From Clostridiales bacterium Firm_14 (GTDB lineage: Bacteria > Bacillota > Clostridia > Saccharofermentanales > Saccharofermentanaceae): a DNA stretch of 64,000 bases. The position numbers were made by a program, and so were the translations under genes. How positions within the stretch are numbered: the first letter of the stretch is position 1; every line of letters begins with the position of its first letter. The DNA lies in the NCBI GenBank assembly GCA_001604135.1, contig LVAT01000011.1, positions 34,054 through 98,053 on the forward strand, in the 5' to 3' direction. Below are positions 22,917-31,278 of this stretch, one piece after another. The notes under the pieces are model-generated. The model was not told the DNA's origin. It saw nothing but the letters and a program-made list of their open reading frames with translations, and ran no database searches.

Positions 22917-23967
22917 GTTAGTAGCAGGAGCAATGGCTCTTATCGTACCCGCAACAGTCTGCCTCACAGGTTGTTCGATCGGATTTATCAACACGATCAA
23001 TTATAAGTATGAGAATGCAGACAAGTACGAAGCAGGAAACCGTGAGGTCGATGACAAGATCACAAAGATCAACCTCGATTATGCTTGTGGCAATGTAACA
23101 GTTAAGGGAAAAGAAACTGATTCAGTCTCAGTAAAGGAAACTGTAAACAAGGACATCGACAAGGACCGTCAGGTTCATACATGGGTAGACGGTGACACTC
23201 TTTATGTAAGATATTGCGCTTCCAAGAATGCACTCAATTTCACGGGTATCGAGAAATCCCTTGAGATCACTCTGCCTTCTGCCCAGAACCTTGATGAATT
23301 CATCATCAACGTATCATCCGGAGACGTTCTCCTGGACAGCTTTACGACAGAATCACTGAAATCACACGCTTCATCCGGCAATACAAGGATCTCCTGTTCT
23401 GCCAAGGCTATTGAGCATAAGTCTTCTTCAGGTAATGTAGATCTCATTCAAAAGGGAAATGCCGATTCGATCAAGGTCAAGCTTTCTTCAGGAAATCTCG
23501 TGCTCGATCAGGAAGGCGATTGCAATAATCTCGATATAAATTCTTCTTCCGGAAAGGTCGAAGTATACCAGACAGGTAATGTAGGCACCGCTACGATCAA
23601 ATCTTCTTCAGGCGGAGTAAAGGCTGAAATGGGAACAGTTGATGATCTTTCTGTTGAAGTAAGCTCCGGTCCTATCGTTCTTGATGCTGACGAAGTTAAG
23701 AACCTTTATACAAAGGCTTCAAGCGGTCATTCCACGATCAGTCTCGACAAGGCTCCCGCAACTTCCAATATCAACTGCAGCTCCGGCGGAATCGACGTAA
23801 GCATTCCGGAAGATTCCGATATTACGGTTCACGTAAAGATCTCCAGCGGAGACTTCAACTACGAACTTCCTTTCACAAAGGACGGCAAGGATTACATTAA
23901 CGGTAACGGTACCAATGACATGGAGATCCACTGCTCATCCGGCGATGTAGGATTCCACAAGATCTGA
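22903..23967 (+). CDS. DUF4097-type beta-solenoid lipoprotein
   Basis: A 354-residue exported lipoprotein. The signal peptide ends in the lipobox LTGC, with the lipidated Cys near residue 24. The rest is a repetitive beta-structure with the tripeptide Ser-Ser-Gly recurring about every 20 residues (for example VSSGDVLLDS, KSSSGNVDL, LSSGNLVLD, NSSSGKVEV), typical of DUF4097/DUF4098 proteins such as the LiaG and YvlB types that sit in envelope-stress operons. As the third gene of the sigma/anti-sigma operon it is probably made in response to, or senses, envelope stress. Confidence 0.88.
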   Translation: MKTSKLVAGAMALIVPATVCLTGCSIGFINTINYKYENADKYEAGNREVDDKITKINLDYACGNVTVKGKETDSVSVKETVNKDIDKDRQVHTWVDGDTLYVRYCASKNALNFTGIEKSLEITLPSAQNLDEFIINVSSGDVLLDSFTTESLKSHASSGNTRISCSAKAIEHKSSSGNVDLIQKGNADSIKVKLSSGNLVLDQEGDCNNLDINSSSGKVEVYQTGNVGTATIKSSSGGVKAEMGTVDDLSVEVSSGPIVLDADEVKNLYTKASSGHSTISLDKAPATSNINCSSGGIDVSIPEDSDITVHVKISSGDFNYELPFTKDGKDYINGNGTNDMEIHCSSGDVGFHKI

Positions 23968-23987
23968 TTGCAATAAACCATAAAAAG

Positions 23988-24027
23988 AAAGGCCTGTCAC
24001 TTATGAAGTGGCGGGCCTTTTGCTTTT
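23988..24027 (+). terminator. Intrinsic terminator after the ECF sigma operon
   Basis: AAAGGCCTGTCAC (23988-24000) pairs with GTGGCGGGCCTTT (24008-24020), 13 bp with two G-U pairs, followed by TGCTTTT. Confidence 0.85.
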
Positions 24028-24054
24028 GAAGGATCAGGATGCCCGGCGCGAAAA

Positions 24055-24176
24055 GAGCAAAGGGCAGAATCGTACTCTTTTCGAGGTCAAAAACGTACGA
24101 TTTGAGGTCTTGCACTGAGCAACGGGCAAAATCGTACTCTTTTCGGGGTCAAAAACGTACGATTTGGAGTCTTGCA
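24055..24176 (+). repeat. Tandem pair of a 60-nt palindromic repeat
   Basis: Copy 1 is 24055-24114 and copy 2 is 24117-24176. They match at 55 of 60 positions with a 2-nt spacer. Each copy carries an inverted repeat, AATCGTAC ... GTACGATT, with arms 19 nt apart. It lies between convergent genes, and no open frame explains it. Confidence 0.8.
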
Positions 24177-24193
24177 GATTTCAGGCGGGAACT

Positions 24194-25039
24194 TTATTTG
24201 CTCTCGATATACTGCGATACGCAGATATGCCTTCCGTCGATGTCCTCGAAAACGAACTGCCTGTTGGTCGTCATCGACTGCGCTGCCTTTGCTTCGGGCA
24301 GATCTTCGACGATCTTAATGCCGTTTCCGGCGACTTCGTTATGGAGCAGGAAAGGCTCAGAGCAGTAGATGTACATATCGTACTTGATGCCAAAGTTCCT
24401 TGCATGCTTCGTGATATCGCCTGTGCCCTTAACGAGAACGATCGCGATATTGTCTCTTACGAGCTTTATGTGGGGCATGGCCTCATCGTCTAAGTGGGAA
24501 GCCTTAAAGCCCAGCTTGTCTTCGTAGAAAAGAGCTGTCTTATAAATGTCCTCGCAGGCAAAGACTGCAGCCTGGCTGTTCATGAGAAGGAGCCTGCCGC
24601 CGTTATTGTCTTCTTCGCCTTCCTTGGCCTCAACGGGAGCGGAGGTGCCCATGTTGAACTGGTAGCCCAGAAGGGGCGTGCCGAAGTGTTTCTCGTGTTC
24701 ATCAAGAGAGTTCATGATGTCCGATCTCTTGGTGATCTCTTCAGATGAGAGTGTAGCGGGAATATCAGCTAAGTATTCGACCTTCTCTAAGTACTCGAGG
24801 AGGTTCATGAGTCTTACGTGAAGGGGGATGATATCAGATGAAGCAGGGATCTCGCATGCTCTTCCGTGGATGAACTTCATGCCTTCTTCCACTGCCTCTG
24901 CAGGGAGACCTGCATAAAGATGCATGAGAAGATTCATCTCCTCAGCGGTCTTATCGTGTGTGCCTCCCTTAGCGATGGAGTTTTCGATCATGTCGAAAAC
25001 AACGTTCATATCGTGCAGGGGATATTCTTTGTTAAGCAT
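24194..25039 (-). CDS. VOC (glyoxalase-fold) domain protein with an unrecognised helical N-terminus
   Basis: A 281-residue protein. Residues about 155-280 look like a vicinal-oxygen-chelate module (AAVFACEDIYKTALFYEDKL, then GFKASHLDDEA, HIKLVRDNIAIVLV, and FVFEDIDGRHICVSQ). Residues 1-150 are helical and acidic; I do not recognise a family there. Metal ligands cannot be assigned safely, so it may be an enzyme or a binding protein. The start has AGGAGT 6 nt upstream on the - strand. It faces the lipoprotein operon and is divergent from ybaK. Confidence 0.72.
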   Translation of the reverse strand: MLNKEYPLHDMNVVFDMIENSIAKGGTHDKTAEEMNLLMHLYAGLPAEAVEEGMKFIHGRACEIPASSDIIPLHVRLMNLLEYLEKVEYLADIPATLSSEEITKRSDIMNSLDEHEKHFGTPLLGYQFNMGTSAPVEAKEGEEDNNGGRLLLMNSQAAVFACEDIYKTALFYEDKLGFKASHLDDEAMPHIKLVRDNIAIVLVKGTGDITKHARNFGIKYDMYIYCSEPFLLHNEVAGNGIKIVEDLPEAKAAQSMTTNRQFVFEDIDGRHICVSQYIESK

Positions 25040-25070
25040 AAGTTACTCCTAAAGTCTCAATGTTTAGTTT

Positions 25071-25098
25071 ATTTTATCAATTTGAAACCGCTTGGCAA
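25071..25098 (-). promoter_or_regulatory. Promoter of the VOC gene, overlapping the divergent ybaK promoter
   Basis: On the - strand: TTGCCA (25098-25093), 16 nt, then TAAAAT (25076-25071). It shares DNA with the + strand promoter at 25082-25110. Confidence 0.55.
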
Positions 25099-25110
25099 TA
25101 AAGATAGAAT
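25082..25110 (+). promoter_or_regulatory. Promoter of ybaK
   Basis: TTGAAA (25082-25087), 17 nt, then TAGAAT (25105-25110). The expected start near 25117 excludes an in-frame ATG at 25111 and supports the ATG at 25141. Confidence 0.65.
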
Positions 25111-25140
25111 ATGCGGGAACATATCGCTAAGGAGATAAGA

Positions 25141-25626
25141 ATGGCACAGTTCAAAAAGACAAATGCAATGAGGATCCTCGACAAAGCGGGAGTGCCTTAT
25201 ACATATGAAGAGTACGAATATGACGAGAATGACTTGGACGGCCATCACGTCGCAGAATATCTGGGCATCCCTTATGAGGAAGTCTTTAAGACCCTGACTG
25301 CGGTATCCGACAAGGGTGAATATCTTGTTTTCTGCATCTCCGTGGATGATGAGATCGACCTTAAGAAGGCGGCGGTGCTTGCAGGCGTTAAGAGAGTCGA
25401 CCTGATCCACGTAAAGGATCTCCTGAACGTTACGGGCTATATCAGGGGCGGCTGCTCTCCGATCGGAATGAAGAAGCAGTACAGGACCTTCATTGACGAG
25501 ATGGCAGAGCTCATAGACAACATCTGCGTAAGCGCGGGGCAGAGGGGCGTTCAGCTCAAGATGAAGCCTGAGGATCTCATTTCATTTACTAATGCCGTAG
25601 TCGGCGATTTTGCCGTGCGTTCCTAA
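25141..25626 (+). CDS. ybaK: YbaK/EbsC-type Cys-tRNA(Pro) deacylase
   Basis: A 161-residue editing-domain protein that hydrolyses Cys mischarged on tRNA-Pro in trans to prolyl-tRNA synthetase. Family marks are the N-terminal TNAMRILDKAGVPY, the strand with VFKTLTAVSDKGEYLVFCI, the catalytic lysine in that VFKTL, and the loop TGYIRGGCSPIGMKK. It starts with ATG after AAGGAGATAAGA. Length is normal. Aminoacyl specificity (Cys rather than Ala or Pro) follows from the YbaK subfamily loop and was not tested. Confidence 0.92.
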   Translation: MAQFKKTNAMRILDKAGVPYTYEEYEYDENDLDGHHVAEYLGIPYEEVFKTLTAVSDKGEYLVFCISVDDEIDLKKAAVLAGVKRVDLIHVKDLLNVTGYIRGGCSPIGMKKQYRTFIDEMAELIDNICVSAGQRGVQLKMKPEDLISFTNAVVGDFAVRS

Positions 25627-25637
25627 AATAGTATAAT
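25610..25637 (+). promoter_or_regulatory. Possible murC promoter
   Basis: TTGCCG (25610-25615), 16 nt, then a perfect TATAAT (25632-25637). It overlaps the end of ybaK. Confidence 0.5.
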
Positions 25638-25675
25638 TACTTGGAAATTCAAGCGGAAACAGGAAGTGATTTATA

Positions 25676-27124
25676 GTGTTAGAACCTAAAAGTTTTACAT
25701 TGAACGATATAAAGAAGGGCTCCCGTATCTATTTCATAGGTATCGGCGGCATCTCCATGAACGGCCTTGCAAGGCTCGCACAGCATGCGGGATTCGTTGT
25801 CGGAGGCTCTGATAACCATCCGTCCGAGAGAACGGCCGTTTTGGAAGAGCAGGGGATCAAGATCTATAACAGCCAGATCGCTTCCAACATCGATGACTTC
25901 AAGCCTGACTATCTCGTAAAGACAGCTGCTATCCTTCCTCACAACGAAGAGGTAAGAAGGGCAACTGAGCTTGAGCTTCAGATATTTGACAGAGCTGAGT
26001 TCTTGGGTGCTTTCACGAGGAGCTATAAGAACGTTATCAACGTATCAGGAACACACGGGAAAACGACCACAACGTCGATGATATCTCTGATGATGATCGA
26101 CGCCGCTTTGGATCCCACGGTCCATTTAGGCGCTGATCTCGATATCTTTAAGGGCACGATCAGGACAGGTTCACATGACCTTCTCGTATCTGAGGCCTGT
26201 GAGTTCAACAGATCTTTCCTGAACTTCTCATCCACGACTGCTGTAATCACGAATATCGACCACGACCACGTTGACTGCTATCCGACGATAGAAGACGTGA
26301 TCGATGTTTTCGCGCGCTTCATAAGGCTCGTAGACGATGACGGATATGTTGTCGTATCAGGCCATGACAACTATATCGCGAGAGCTCTTGCAGAAGCAAA
26401 GGAATATTTCGACAGCACGGGAAGAAAGTTCCCTAAGGTAGTTACATGCGCAACAGACAGCGAGCCCTGCGTTGTTACGGGCAGAAAGGCTGATTTTGTT
26501 GCCGAGAACATCAAATTCACCAATGGGCTTCCCGAATTCGACATCGTTATCAACGATAAGCAGAGGATCAGCGTAAAGCTCAATATCCCCGGAACACACA
26601 ATATCGCTAATGCTCTGAACGCAGCCGCAGCAGCATATCTTAACGGCGCTTCGCCTGAAGCGATCAAGAATGCGCTGGATGATTTCGGCGGTGCTGACGG
26701 CAGATATACGGTCAAGGGCAAGTACAAGGGCTGTGACGTGGTTGTTGACTACGCGCACCACCCGACGGCAGCAAGAGCAACGATCGAAGCTGCATCCAAC
26801 ATGCCTCACGGCGATATCCTCGTTGTCTTCCAGCCTCTGACGTTCTACAGAACGAAGGCGCTCTTCGAAGATTATGTAACGAGCCTTTTGCCCTGCAAGA
26901 AGATCCTTTTTGCGGAGATCTTCTCTGACAGGGAAGATACGACTTACGGCGTATCCAGTAAGGACATCTCTGATGAGATCAACAGACGCGGAGGCGACTC
27001 CGAGTTCTTCGAGAACAGGGAAGACTTAAAGAAGAGGATCGACGAGCTCATCAAGCCCGGCGACATCATCCTGATCTTAGGACCTGAAGACATAAGGGAA
27101 TTGGGCGACGAGCTTTGCCCTTAA
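25676..27124 (+). CDS. murC: UDP-N-acetylmuramate--L-alanine ligase
   Basis: A cytoplasmic ATP-dependent ligase of 482 residues that adds the first amino acid to the peptidoglycan precursor. The Rossmann motif IGIGGISMNGLA is at residues 21-32, the ATP loop GTHGKTTTT is at 125-133, the ADP-region motif NIDHDHVDCY follows, and DYAHHPT marks the C-terminal domain. It starts with GTG; AGGAAG lies 9 nt upstream. It is not in a dcw cluster here. It is followed 6 nt later by an unknown membrane protein. Confidence 0.95.
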   Translation: MLEPKSFTLNDIKKGSRIYFIGIGGISMNGLARLAQHAGFVVGGSDNHPSERTAVLEEQGIKIYNSQIASNIDDFKPDYLVKTAAILPHNEEVRRATELELQIFDRAEFLGAFTRSYKNVINVSGTHGKTTTTSMISLMMIDAALDPTVHLGADLDIFKGTIRTGSHDLLVSEACEFNRSFLNFSSTTAVITNIDHDHVDCYPTIEDVIDVFARFIRLVDDDGYVVVSGHDNYIARALAEAKEYFDSTGRKFPKVVTCATDSEPCVVTGRKADFVAENIKFTNGLPEFDIVINDKQRISVKLNIPGTHNIANALNAAAAAYLNGASPEAIKNALDDFGGADGRYTVKGKYKGCDVVVDYAHHPTAARATIEAASNMPHGDILVVFQPLTFYRTKALFEDYVTSLLPCKKILFAEIFSDREDTTYGVSSKDISDEINRRGGDSEFFENREDLKKRIDELIKPGDIILILGPEDIRELGDELCP

Positions 27125-27130
27125 GACAAG

Positions 27131-28690
27131 ATGAAGAAGACTTCCATCACAAAACCGGTAGAGAATAAGATCGCGCCCCAGTACGGCTTCAGAAAGCTCC
27201 GTCCTCTGAAGATCCCTAAGATGGCGTGGTATGCATTGCTGACAGCTTTTGTAATGGCCGTTGCTTTATTTGTAATGTACCTTATAACCTTTATCGGCAT
27301 TAAGGATACGAAAAGGACCCTCCTGATCTTCAACGACGGAACGACTATCCCTGAAGTATCGCTCAGGAACAGCCTCGCGGCTTCGGAGTTCGATTTCGAG
27401 ATCGTGGAACCGGGCAAGCACTTAGATGACCAGAGCTTTGTATATGAGCTTCCCAAGGGCTACGACAAGAGCAAACTTGTCATCTGTGCCATCGGCAGCG
27501 ATGCTTTTAAGGTCATGGACGATCTTATCGCGTCAGGTGCCGAGAATATCGAAGGCTATGTCCTGATCTCGCCCGATTATCCCGGAAATGCTGCGCTCGC
27601 AAAATATACGGAAGACAATCCGGATGTCCCTTGTGCGATCTTCGGCTTTGACAGCAATGCCAAGACTTCCAATGAGCTCTCGGGCGCGCAGATGATCTTC
27701 GAGAAGATCTCAGGCGTCGATACCATGTACGGACATCCCACGCAGAGAGGAAAGATGTTCTCTTCCAAAGTATTCGTATCTCCGAACCAGAAGAGATATC
27801 TCTCACTGTATTCGACGGATATGGGCACGTCAGGTCTCATATCTTCGATATCTTTCCAGAATGAACTCTCGCAGTATCTCGGAACTACTTTCGGAAAGGC
27901 TTTCTCATCTTCGAGGATCGCCGTCAGGCAGATAATCCTCATTATCGCGATATTCCTGTCTGTGGCAGCCCTTGCATTGTTCCTGTTCATGGTACCCGTT
28001 CAGGTTGCCGAGAAGGCCAGGAAAGAGATGAAGGGACGTGACAGCCTCGGTGCGATCATATTCCTGGGGCTTTCAGGATGGCTTGCGCTGTCGGGCGTCG
28101 TGCTGACCTTCATTCCCCAGGTCAAGATGTACGCGAAATATGTGGCCCTCTATTCACCGGTCCTTATCATTGCGCTTATGGCACTTGCCCAGTTAAAGCT
28201 CCTCATGAGCAATAAGTTCAAGTATTCTCGAAAAGATGACGGCTTCCCGATCTTCCTTGCTTCGATCTTCATCGGCCTTGTCGAGATAATGGTCATTACC
28301 GGCACGGCCCTTAATGTTACCAATATTGAGAAAGCGTTTACGAACAGCACTAACTGGGTAAATGCTCTCGTTGTATTTATCGTTATGAGCCTTTCTGCCG
28401 TTGCTTTGATCCTGTCAGACAAGAAGTCTAAGGCATCCGGACAGGGAAGAACGGCTTATTTCGCGAGCCCTGCGTACTTTATCGAGTCTTTGGTACCGTC
28501 AACGGTACTTCTCGTTATAAGCCTTATGCAGGGAAATAAGGAACTTGCCGTATATTCCGCTGTAGGCGTTGGGATCAGCGTCCTGCCATGCGTCTGTGCA
28601 ATACCGATCAAGCGTATCTCGGACTATTATGAGGTGTCGGGGCTTGTTTTCGGGATCATCGCAGGAATAGTCGTATTCCTGGCAGGGTGA
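27131..28690 (+). CDS. Unknown polytopic membrane protein with an extracytoplasmic domain
   Basis: A 519-residue protein that I do not recognise. One membrane helix at about residues 33-58 is followed by a soluble domain (about 60-260). Its strands TLLIFNDGTT, LVICAIGSDAFKVMDDLI, GYVLISPDYPG and VPCAIFGFDS suggest an alpha/beta fold of esterase-like shape, but no GxSxG nucleophile is visible. About eight to nine membrane helices fill the C-terminal half. It starts 6 nt after murC and is probably co-transcribed, which hints at an envelope role. No function is assigned. Confidence 0.75.
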   Translation: MKKTSITKPVENKIAPQYGFRKLRPLKIPKMAWYALLTAFVMAVALFVMYLITFIGIKDTKRTLLIFNDGTTIPEVSLRNSLAASEFDFEIVEPGKHLDDQSFVYELPKGYDKSKLVICAIGSDAFKVMDDLIASGAENIEGYVLISPDYPGNAALAKYTEDNPDVPCAIFGFDSNAKTSNELSGAQMIFEKISGVDTMYGHPTQRGKMFSSKVFVSPNQKRYLSLYSTDMGTSGLISSISFQNELSQYLGTTFGKAFSSSRIAVRQIILIIAIFLSVAALALFLFMVPVQVAEKARKEMKGRDSLGAIIFLGLSGWLALSGVVLTFIPQVKMYAKYVALYSPVLIIALMALAQLKLLMSNKFKYSRKDDGFPIFLASIFIGLVEIMVITGTALNVTNIEKAFTNSTNWVNALVVFIVMSLSAVALILSDKKSKASGQGRTAYFASPAYFIESLVPSTVLLVISLMQGNKELAVYSAVGVGISVLPCVCAIPIKRISDYYEVSGLVFGIIAGIVVFLAG

Positions 28691-28730
28691 TCTTAAGGAA
28701 GCGAAAACTTCTCCTTATATAAAATAATTG

Positions 28731-28760
28731 TTGACTTTGACTTGCCCTTCGGTGTATTAT
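28731..28760 (+). promoter_or_regulatory. rplU operon promoter
   Basis: TTGACT (28731-28736), 18 nt, then TATTAT (28755-28760). The leader to rplU would be about 93 nt. Confidence 0.6.
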
Positions 28761-28765
28761 ACGCG

Positions 28766-28858
28766 GGTGACCGCATGCGACGGGCTTTTTTAAATGCGCT
28801 TTTTTATAGCGATGCCTTGGTTTTATGCAGCGAGACTGGAAGAACAGGAGGAACAAAT
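28766..28858 (+). ncRNA. rplU 5' leader, candidate L21 autoregulatory RNA
   Basis: This leader before L21 contains GC-rich helices (GCGGGTGACCGC; GCGACGGGC near two T runs) and AGGAGG at its end. Firmicute rplU-prp-rpmA operons commonly carry an L21-binding leader (the L21_leader family). I matched position and general form only, not the consensus structure. Confidence 0.4.
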
Positions 28859-29161
28859 ATGTACGCAGTAATTAAGACAGGCGGCAAGCAGTACAAGGTT
28901 TCTGTTGACGATGAGATCTTCGTTGAGAAGCTTGAAGGTGAGGCTGGCAGCCAGGTTACTTTCGATGAAGTACTTGCAGTATCTGATGACAACGGTATCG
29001 TAGCTGGTGATGTTAAGGCTACAGTAACTGGTGAGATCGTAAAGCAGGGAAGAAACAAGAAGGTTATCGTCTCTAAGTACAAGGCTAAGAAGGGCTACAG
29101 AAGAAAGAATGGCCACAGACAGCCTTACACACGTGTACTTATCAAGGCTATCAACGCTTGA
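28859..29161 (+). CDS. rplU: 50S ribosomal protein bL21
   Basis: A 100-residue protein of the large subunit, binding 23S rRNA. It begins [20 protein letters not shown] and includes [20 protein letters not shown], as the family does. The ATG at 28859, 7 nt after AGGAGG, is the family start; codons upstream in frame belong to the leader. It is the first gene of the rplU-prp-rpmA-obg block. Confidence 0.97.
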   Translation: MYAVIKTGGKQYKVSVDDEIFVEKLEGEAGSQVTFDEVLAVSDDNGIVAGDVKATVTGEIVKQGRNKKVIVSKYKAKKGYRRKNGHRQPYTRVLIKAINA

Positions 29162-29179
29162 TCAAAGGCTTAAGGCTTT

Positions 29180-29551
29180 ATGATTTCCGTTATCGTCAAT
29201 AGGGAAGATTCTCGTATCTGTGCTATATATGCCAACGGGCATGCAGGTTACGACGATCCCGGCAGAGACATTATCTGCAGCGCAGTTTCAACACTTTTGT
29301 TTACTGCAGCAAGCGCCCTGGAAGATATTTGCGGTTATGACAGCGAATCTTTCTTCCGTATCAGCAATGAAGGCACCGAGGATGTTAATCTGAGGATAAC
29401 GGTTCCCGATATAGGGAACGATGAGACGAAGGACAGGGCTCAGGTAATAATGAGAACCTGCGAATTAGGTCTTATCGGGATAGCAAGAGATTATAACGAC
29501 AGTAAGAAGAAGTACGTAGAGATAATTCATTCAAGAACACCGGAGGTGTAA
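29180..29551 (+). CDS. prp: Ribosomal-processing cysteine protease Prp
   Basis: A 123-residue protease (formerly YsxB) that removes the N-terminal extension of L27 in Firmicutes. The catalytic His21 lies in GHAGYDDPG and the catalytic Cys33 in DIICSAVS, the diagnostic arrangement. It sits between rplU and rpmA (2 nt before the latter), as in Staphylococcus and Bacillus. Its substrate sequence is present in the next gene. Confidence 0.95.
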   Translation: MISVIVNREDSRICAIYANGHAGYDDPGRDIICSAVSTLLFTAASALEDICGYDSESFFRISNEGTEDVNLRITVPDIGNDETKDRAQVIMRTCELGLIGIARDYNDSKKKYVEIIHSRTPEV

Positions 29552-29553
29552 TT

Positions 29554-29835
29554 ATGATTAAGTTTAATTTACAGCTCTTCGCACATAAGAAGGGAATGGG
29601 TTCAACCAAGAACGGCCGTGAGTCCCAGTCCAAGAGATTAGGAGCGAAGAAAGGTGACGGACAGTCAGTTCTGGCCGGCAATATCCTTGTTAGACAGCGT
29701 GGCACAAAGATCCATCCCGGCACAAACGTCGGCATCGGATCCGATGATACACTTTTCGCTTTGATTGACGGTACAGTCAAGTATGAGCGTATGGGCAAGG
29801 ATAAGAAGCAGGTTAGCGTTTATCCTGTAGCCTAA
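29554..29835 (+). CDS. rpmA: 50S ribosomal protein bL27 with Prp-cleaved extension
   Basis: A 93-residue protein whose N-terminus reaches the peptidyl-transferase centre of the ribosome. It begins [14 protein letters not shown]: the nine residues through LQLF are the extension removed by Prp, leaving [13 protein letters not shown] as the mature end. The rest is typical, with [20 protein letters not shown]. Cleavage is inferred from the exact match to the established Prp site. Confidence 0.97.
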   Translation: MIKFNLQLFAHKKGMGSTKNGRESQSKRLGAKKGDGQSVLAGNILVRQRGTKIHPGTNVGIGSDDTLFALIDGTVKYERMGKDKKQVSVYPVA

Positions 29836-29863
29836 TTTTAGGTATTTCAGAAGAAACCAAGAG

Positions 29864-29898
29864 GAGCAGTCTGTCGCATTATTGCGATCGGACTGCTC
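29864..29898 (+). terminator. Stem-loop between rpmA and obg
   Basis: GAGCAGTC (29864-29871) pairs with GACTGCTC (29891-29898), extended inwards by TCGCA / TGCGA. The tail (TTGTATTT) is only partly T-rich, so it may attenuate, not fully terminate, before obg. Confidence 0.55.
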
Positions 29899-29917
29899 TT
29901 GTATTTAGGAGAATCAG

Positions 29918-31195
29918 ATGTTTATAGATCACTCTAAGATTTATGTTAAAGCGGGAGACGGCGGTAACGGCTGCCTCAGCTTCCATACCGAGAAGTACAT
30001 TACCAACGGCGGTCCGGACGGTGGTGACGGCGGCGACGGCGGAAATGTTGTTTTGCAGGCCGCGCCGAATCTGACGAGCCTTCAGAACTTCCGATTCAAG
30101 CACAAGTTCATTGCGCAGAACGGTGCGAAGGGCATGAGCAAAAAGATGTACGGCAAGCGCGGCGAAGACTTGATTATCGGCGTTCCTGTCGGTACTGTCG
30201 TAAAAGATGCCGAGACAGGTGAGATCATAGCTGACCTCACTGAAGCAGGCCAGAAGATCGTAGTTGCCAGAGGCGGCAAAGGCGGTCTCGGCAACATGCA
30301 TTATGCAAATTCAATTAGACAGGCTCCGCAGTTTGCGACACCGGGATCACAGGGCGAAGAGAGGAATCTTGCGATCGAGTTGAAGCTCATCGCCGATGTA
30401 GGTCTCGTAGGTTTCCCGAATGCGGGAAAATCAACGCTCCTTTCCGTCCTTACGAGAGCCAAGCCGAAGATCGCGGATTATCCTTTCACAACATTGGAAC
30501 CCGTATTGGGCGTTGTCAGCAAGGATGATTTCTCATATGTCATCGCAGACATTCCGGGCATCATCGAGAATGCACACGAAGGCGCAGGCTTAGGCCACGA
30601 CTTCTTAAGACATATCGAGAGAACAAGACTCCTTGTCCATGTCGTAGACCTCTCAGGCACAGACGGCAGAGATCCGATGGATGACTTTAAGACGATCAAC
30701 AAAGAGCTTGAGGAATTCAGCCTGGAGCTCGCTTCAAGACCGCAGATCGTTGTCGGCAACAAGTGCGACGGAGTAACCGATGAAGAGGCACAGGAATTCG
30801 TAGACAGCGTTAAGGCATTGGGGTATGAAGATGTATACATCATCTCTGCTGCAGGCCATATCGGAATCGAGGAACTGGCTGATAAGATCACTGAGGCAGT
30901 ATCAAAGCTCCCTCCCACGGTTCTTCACGATATTGCCGACGGCAGCGAGAGAGTCTACACATTCGATGAAGGCAAGAAGTACGAGATCATCATCAACGAA
31001 GACGGCAATTTCGAAGTAACGGGAAAGTGGATCAACAAGATCTTCAATTCCACGAACTTCGGAGATACCGAATCGACGAACTTCTTCCAGAGAACGCTTG
31101 AGAACGAGGGTGTTTTCGAGGAACTCAAGAAATTGGGCTGTAAGGAAGGTGACACGGTCAAGGTCTGTGATCTCGAATTCGATTATTATGACTAA
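29918..31195 (+). CDS. obg: GTPase Obg
   Basis: A 425-residue essential GTPase tied to 50S ribosome assembly and the stringent response. The Gly-rich Obg fold fills residues 1-158 (GGDGGDGGNVVL and similar). The G domain has GFPNAGKST (G1), the switch with DYPFTTLEPVLG, DIPGI (G3), NKCDG (G4) and SAAGH (G5). The C-terminal OCT domain, about 350-425, is present (YEIIINEDGNFEVTGKW). AGGAGAATCAG precedes the ATG. It closes the conserved rplU-prp-rpmA-obg block. Confidence 0.96.
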   Translation: MFIDHSKIYVKAGDGGNGCLSFHTEKYITNGGPDGGDGGDGGNVVLQAAPNLTSLQNFRFKHKFIAQNGAKGMSKKMYGKRGEDLIIGVPVGTVVKDAETGEIIADLTEAGQKIVVARGGKGGLGNMHYANSIRQAPQFATPGSQGEERNLAIELKLIADVGLVGFPNAGKSTLLSVLTRAKPKIADYPFTTLEPVLGVVSKDDFSYVIADIPGIIENAHEGAGLGHDFLRHIERTRLLVHVVDLSGTDGRDPMDDFKTINKELEEFSLELASRPQIVVGNKCDGVTDEEAQEFVDSVKALGYEDVYIISAAGHIGIEELADKITEAVSKLPPTVLHDIADGSERVYTFDEGKKYEIIINEDGNFEVTGKWINKIFNSTNFGDTESTNFFQRTLENEGVFEELKKLGCKEGDTVKVCDLEFDYYD

Positions 31196-31244
31196 GACTT
31201 CAAAATTCAGGGCCTTTGTTCACGAATTATTAACAAATGTTTCC

Positions 31245-31272
31245 TTGTGATGCCTTAATGGTACTGTACTAT
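31245..31272 (+). promoter_or_regulatory. Possible promoter of an intergenic small RNA
   Basis: TTGTGA (31245-31250), 16 nt, then TACTAT (31267-31272). It is followed about 55 nt later by a strong terminator, with no gene between. Confidence 0.4.
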
Positions 31273-31278
31273 TAAAAG

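Noticed and set aside
19175..24176. The 19.2-kb and 24.1-kb repeats as one family
   Set aside because: They share only a short GTCAAAAAC-like string and differ in palindromes and GC content, so I treat them as separate elements.
25111..25140. ATG at 25111 as the start of ybaK
   Set aside because: It precedes the predicted transcription start (about 25117), while ATG 25141 has AAGGAG upstream and gives the normal protein.
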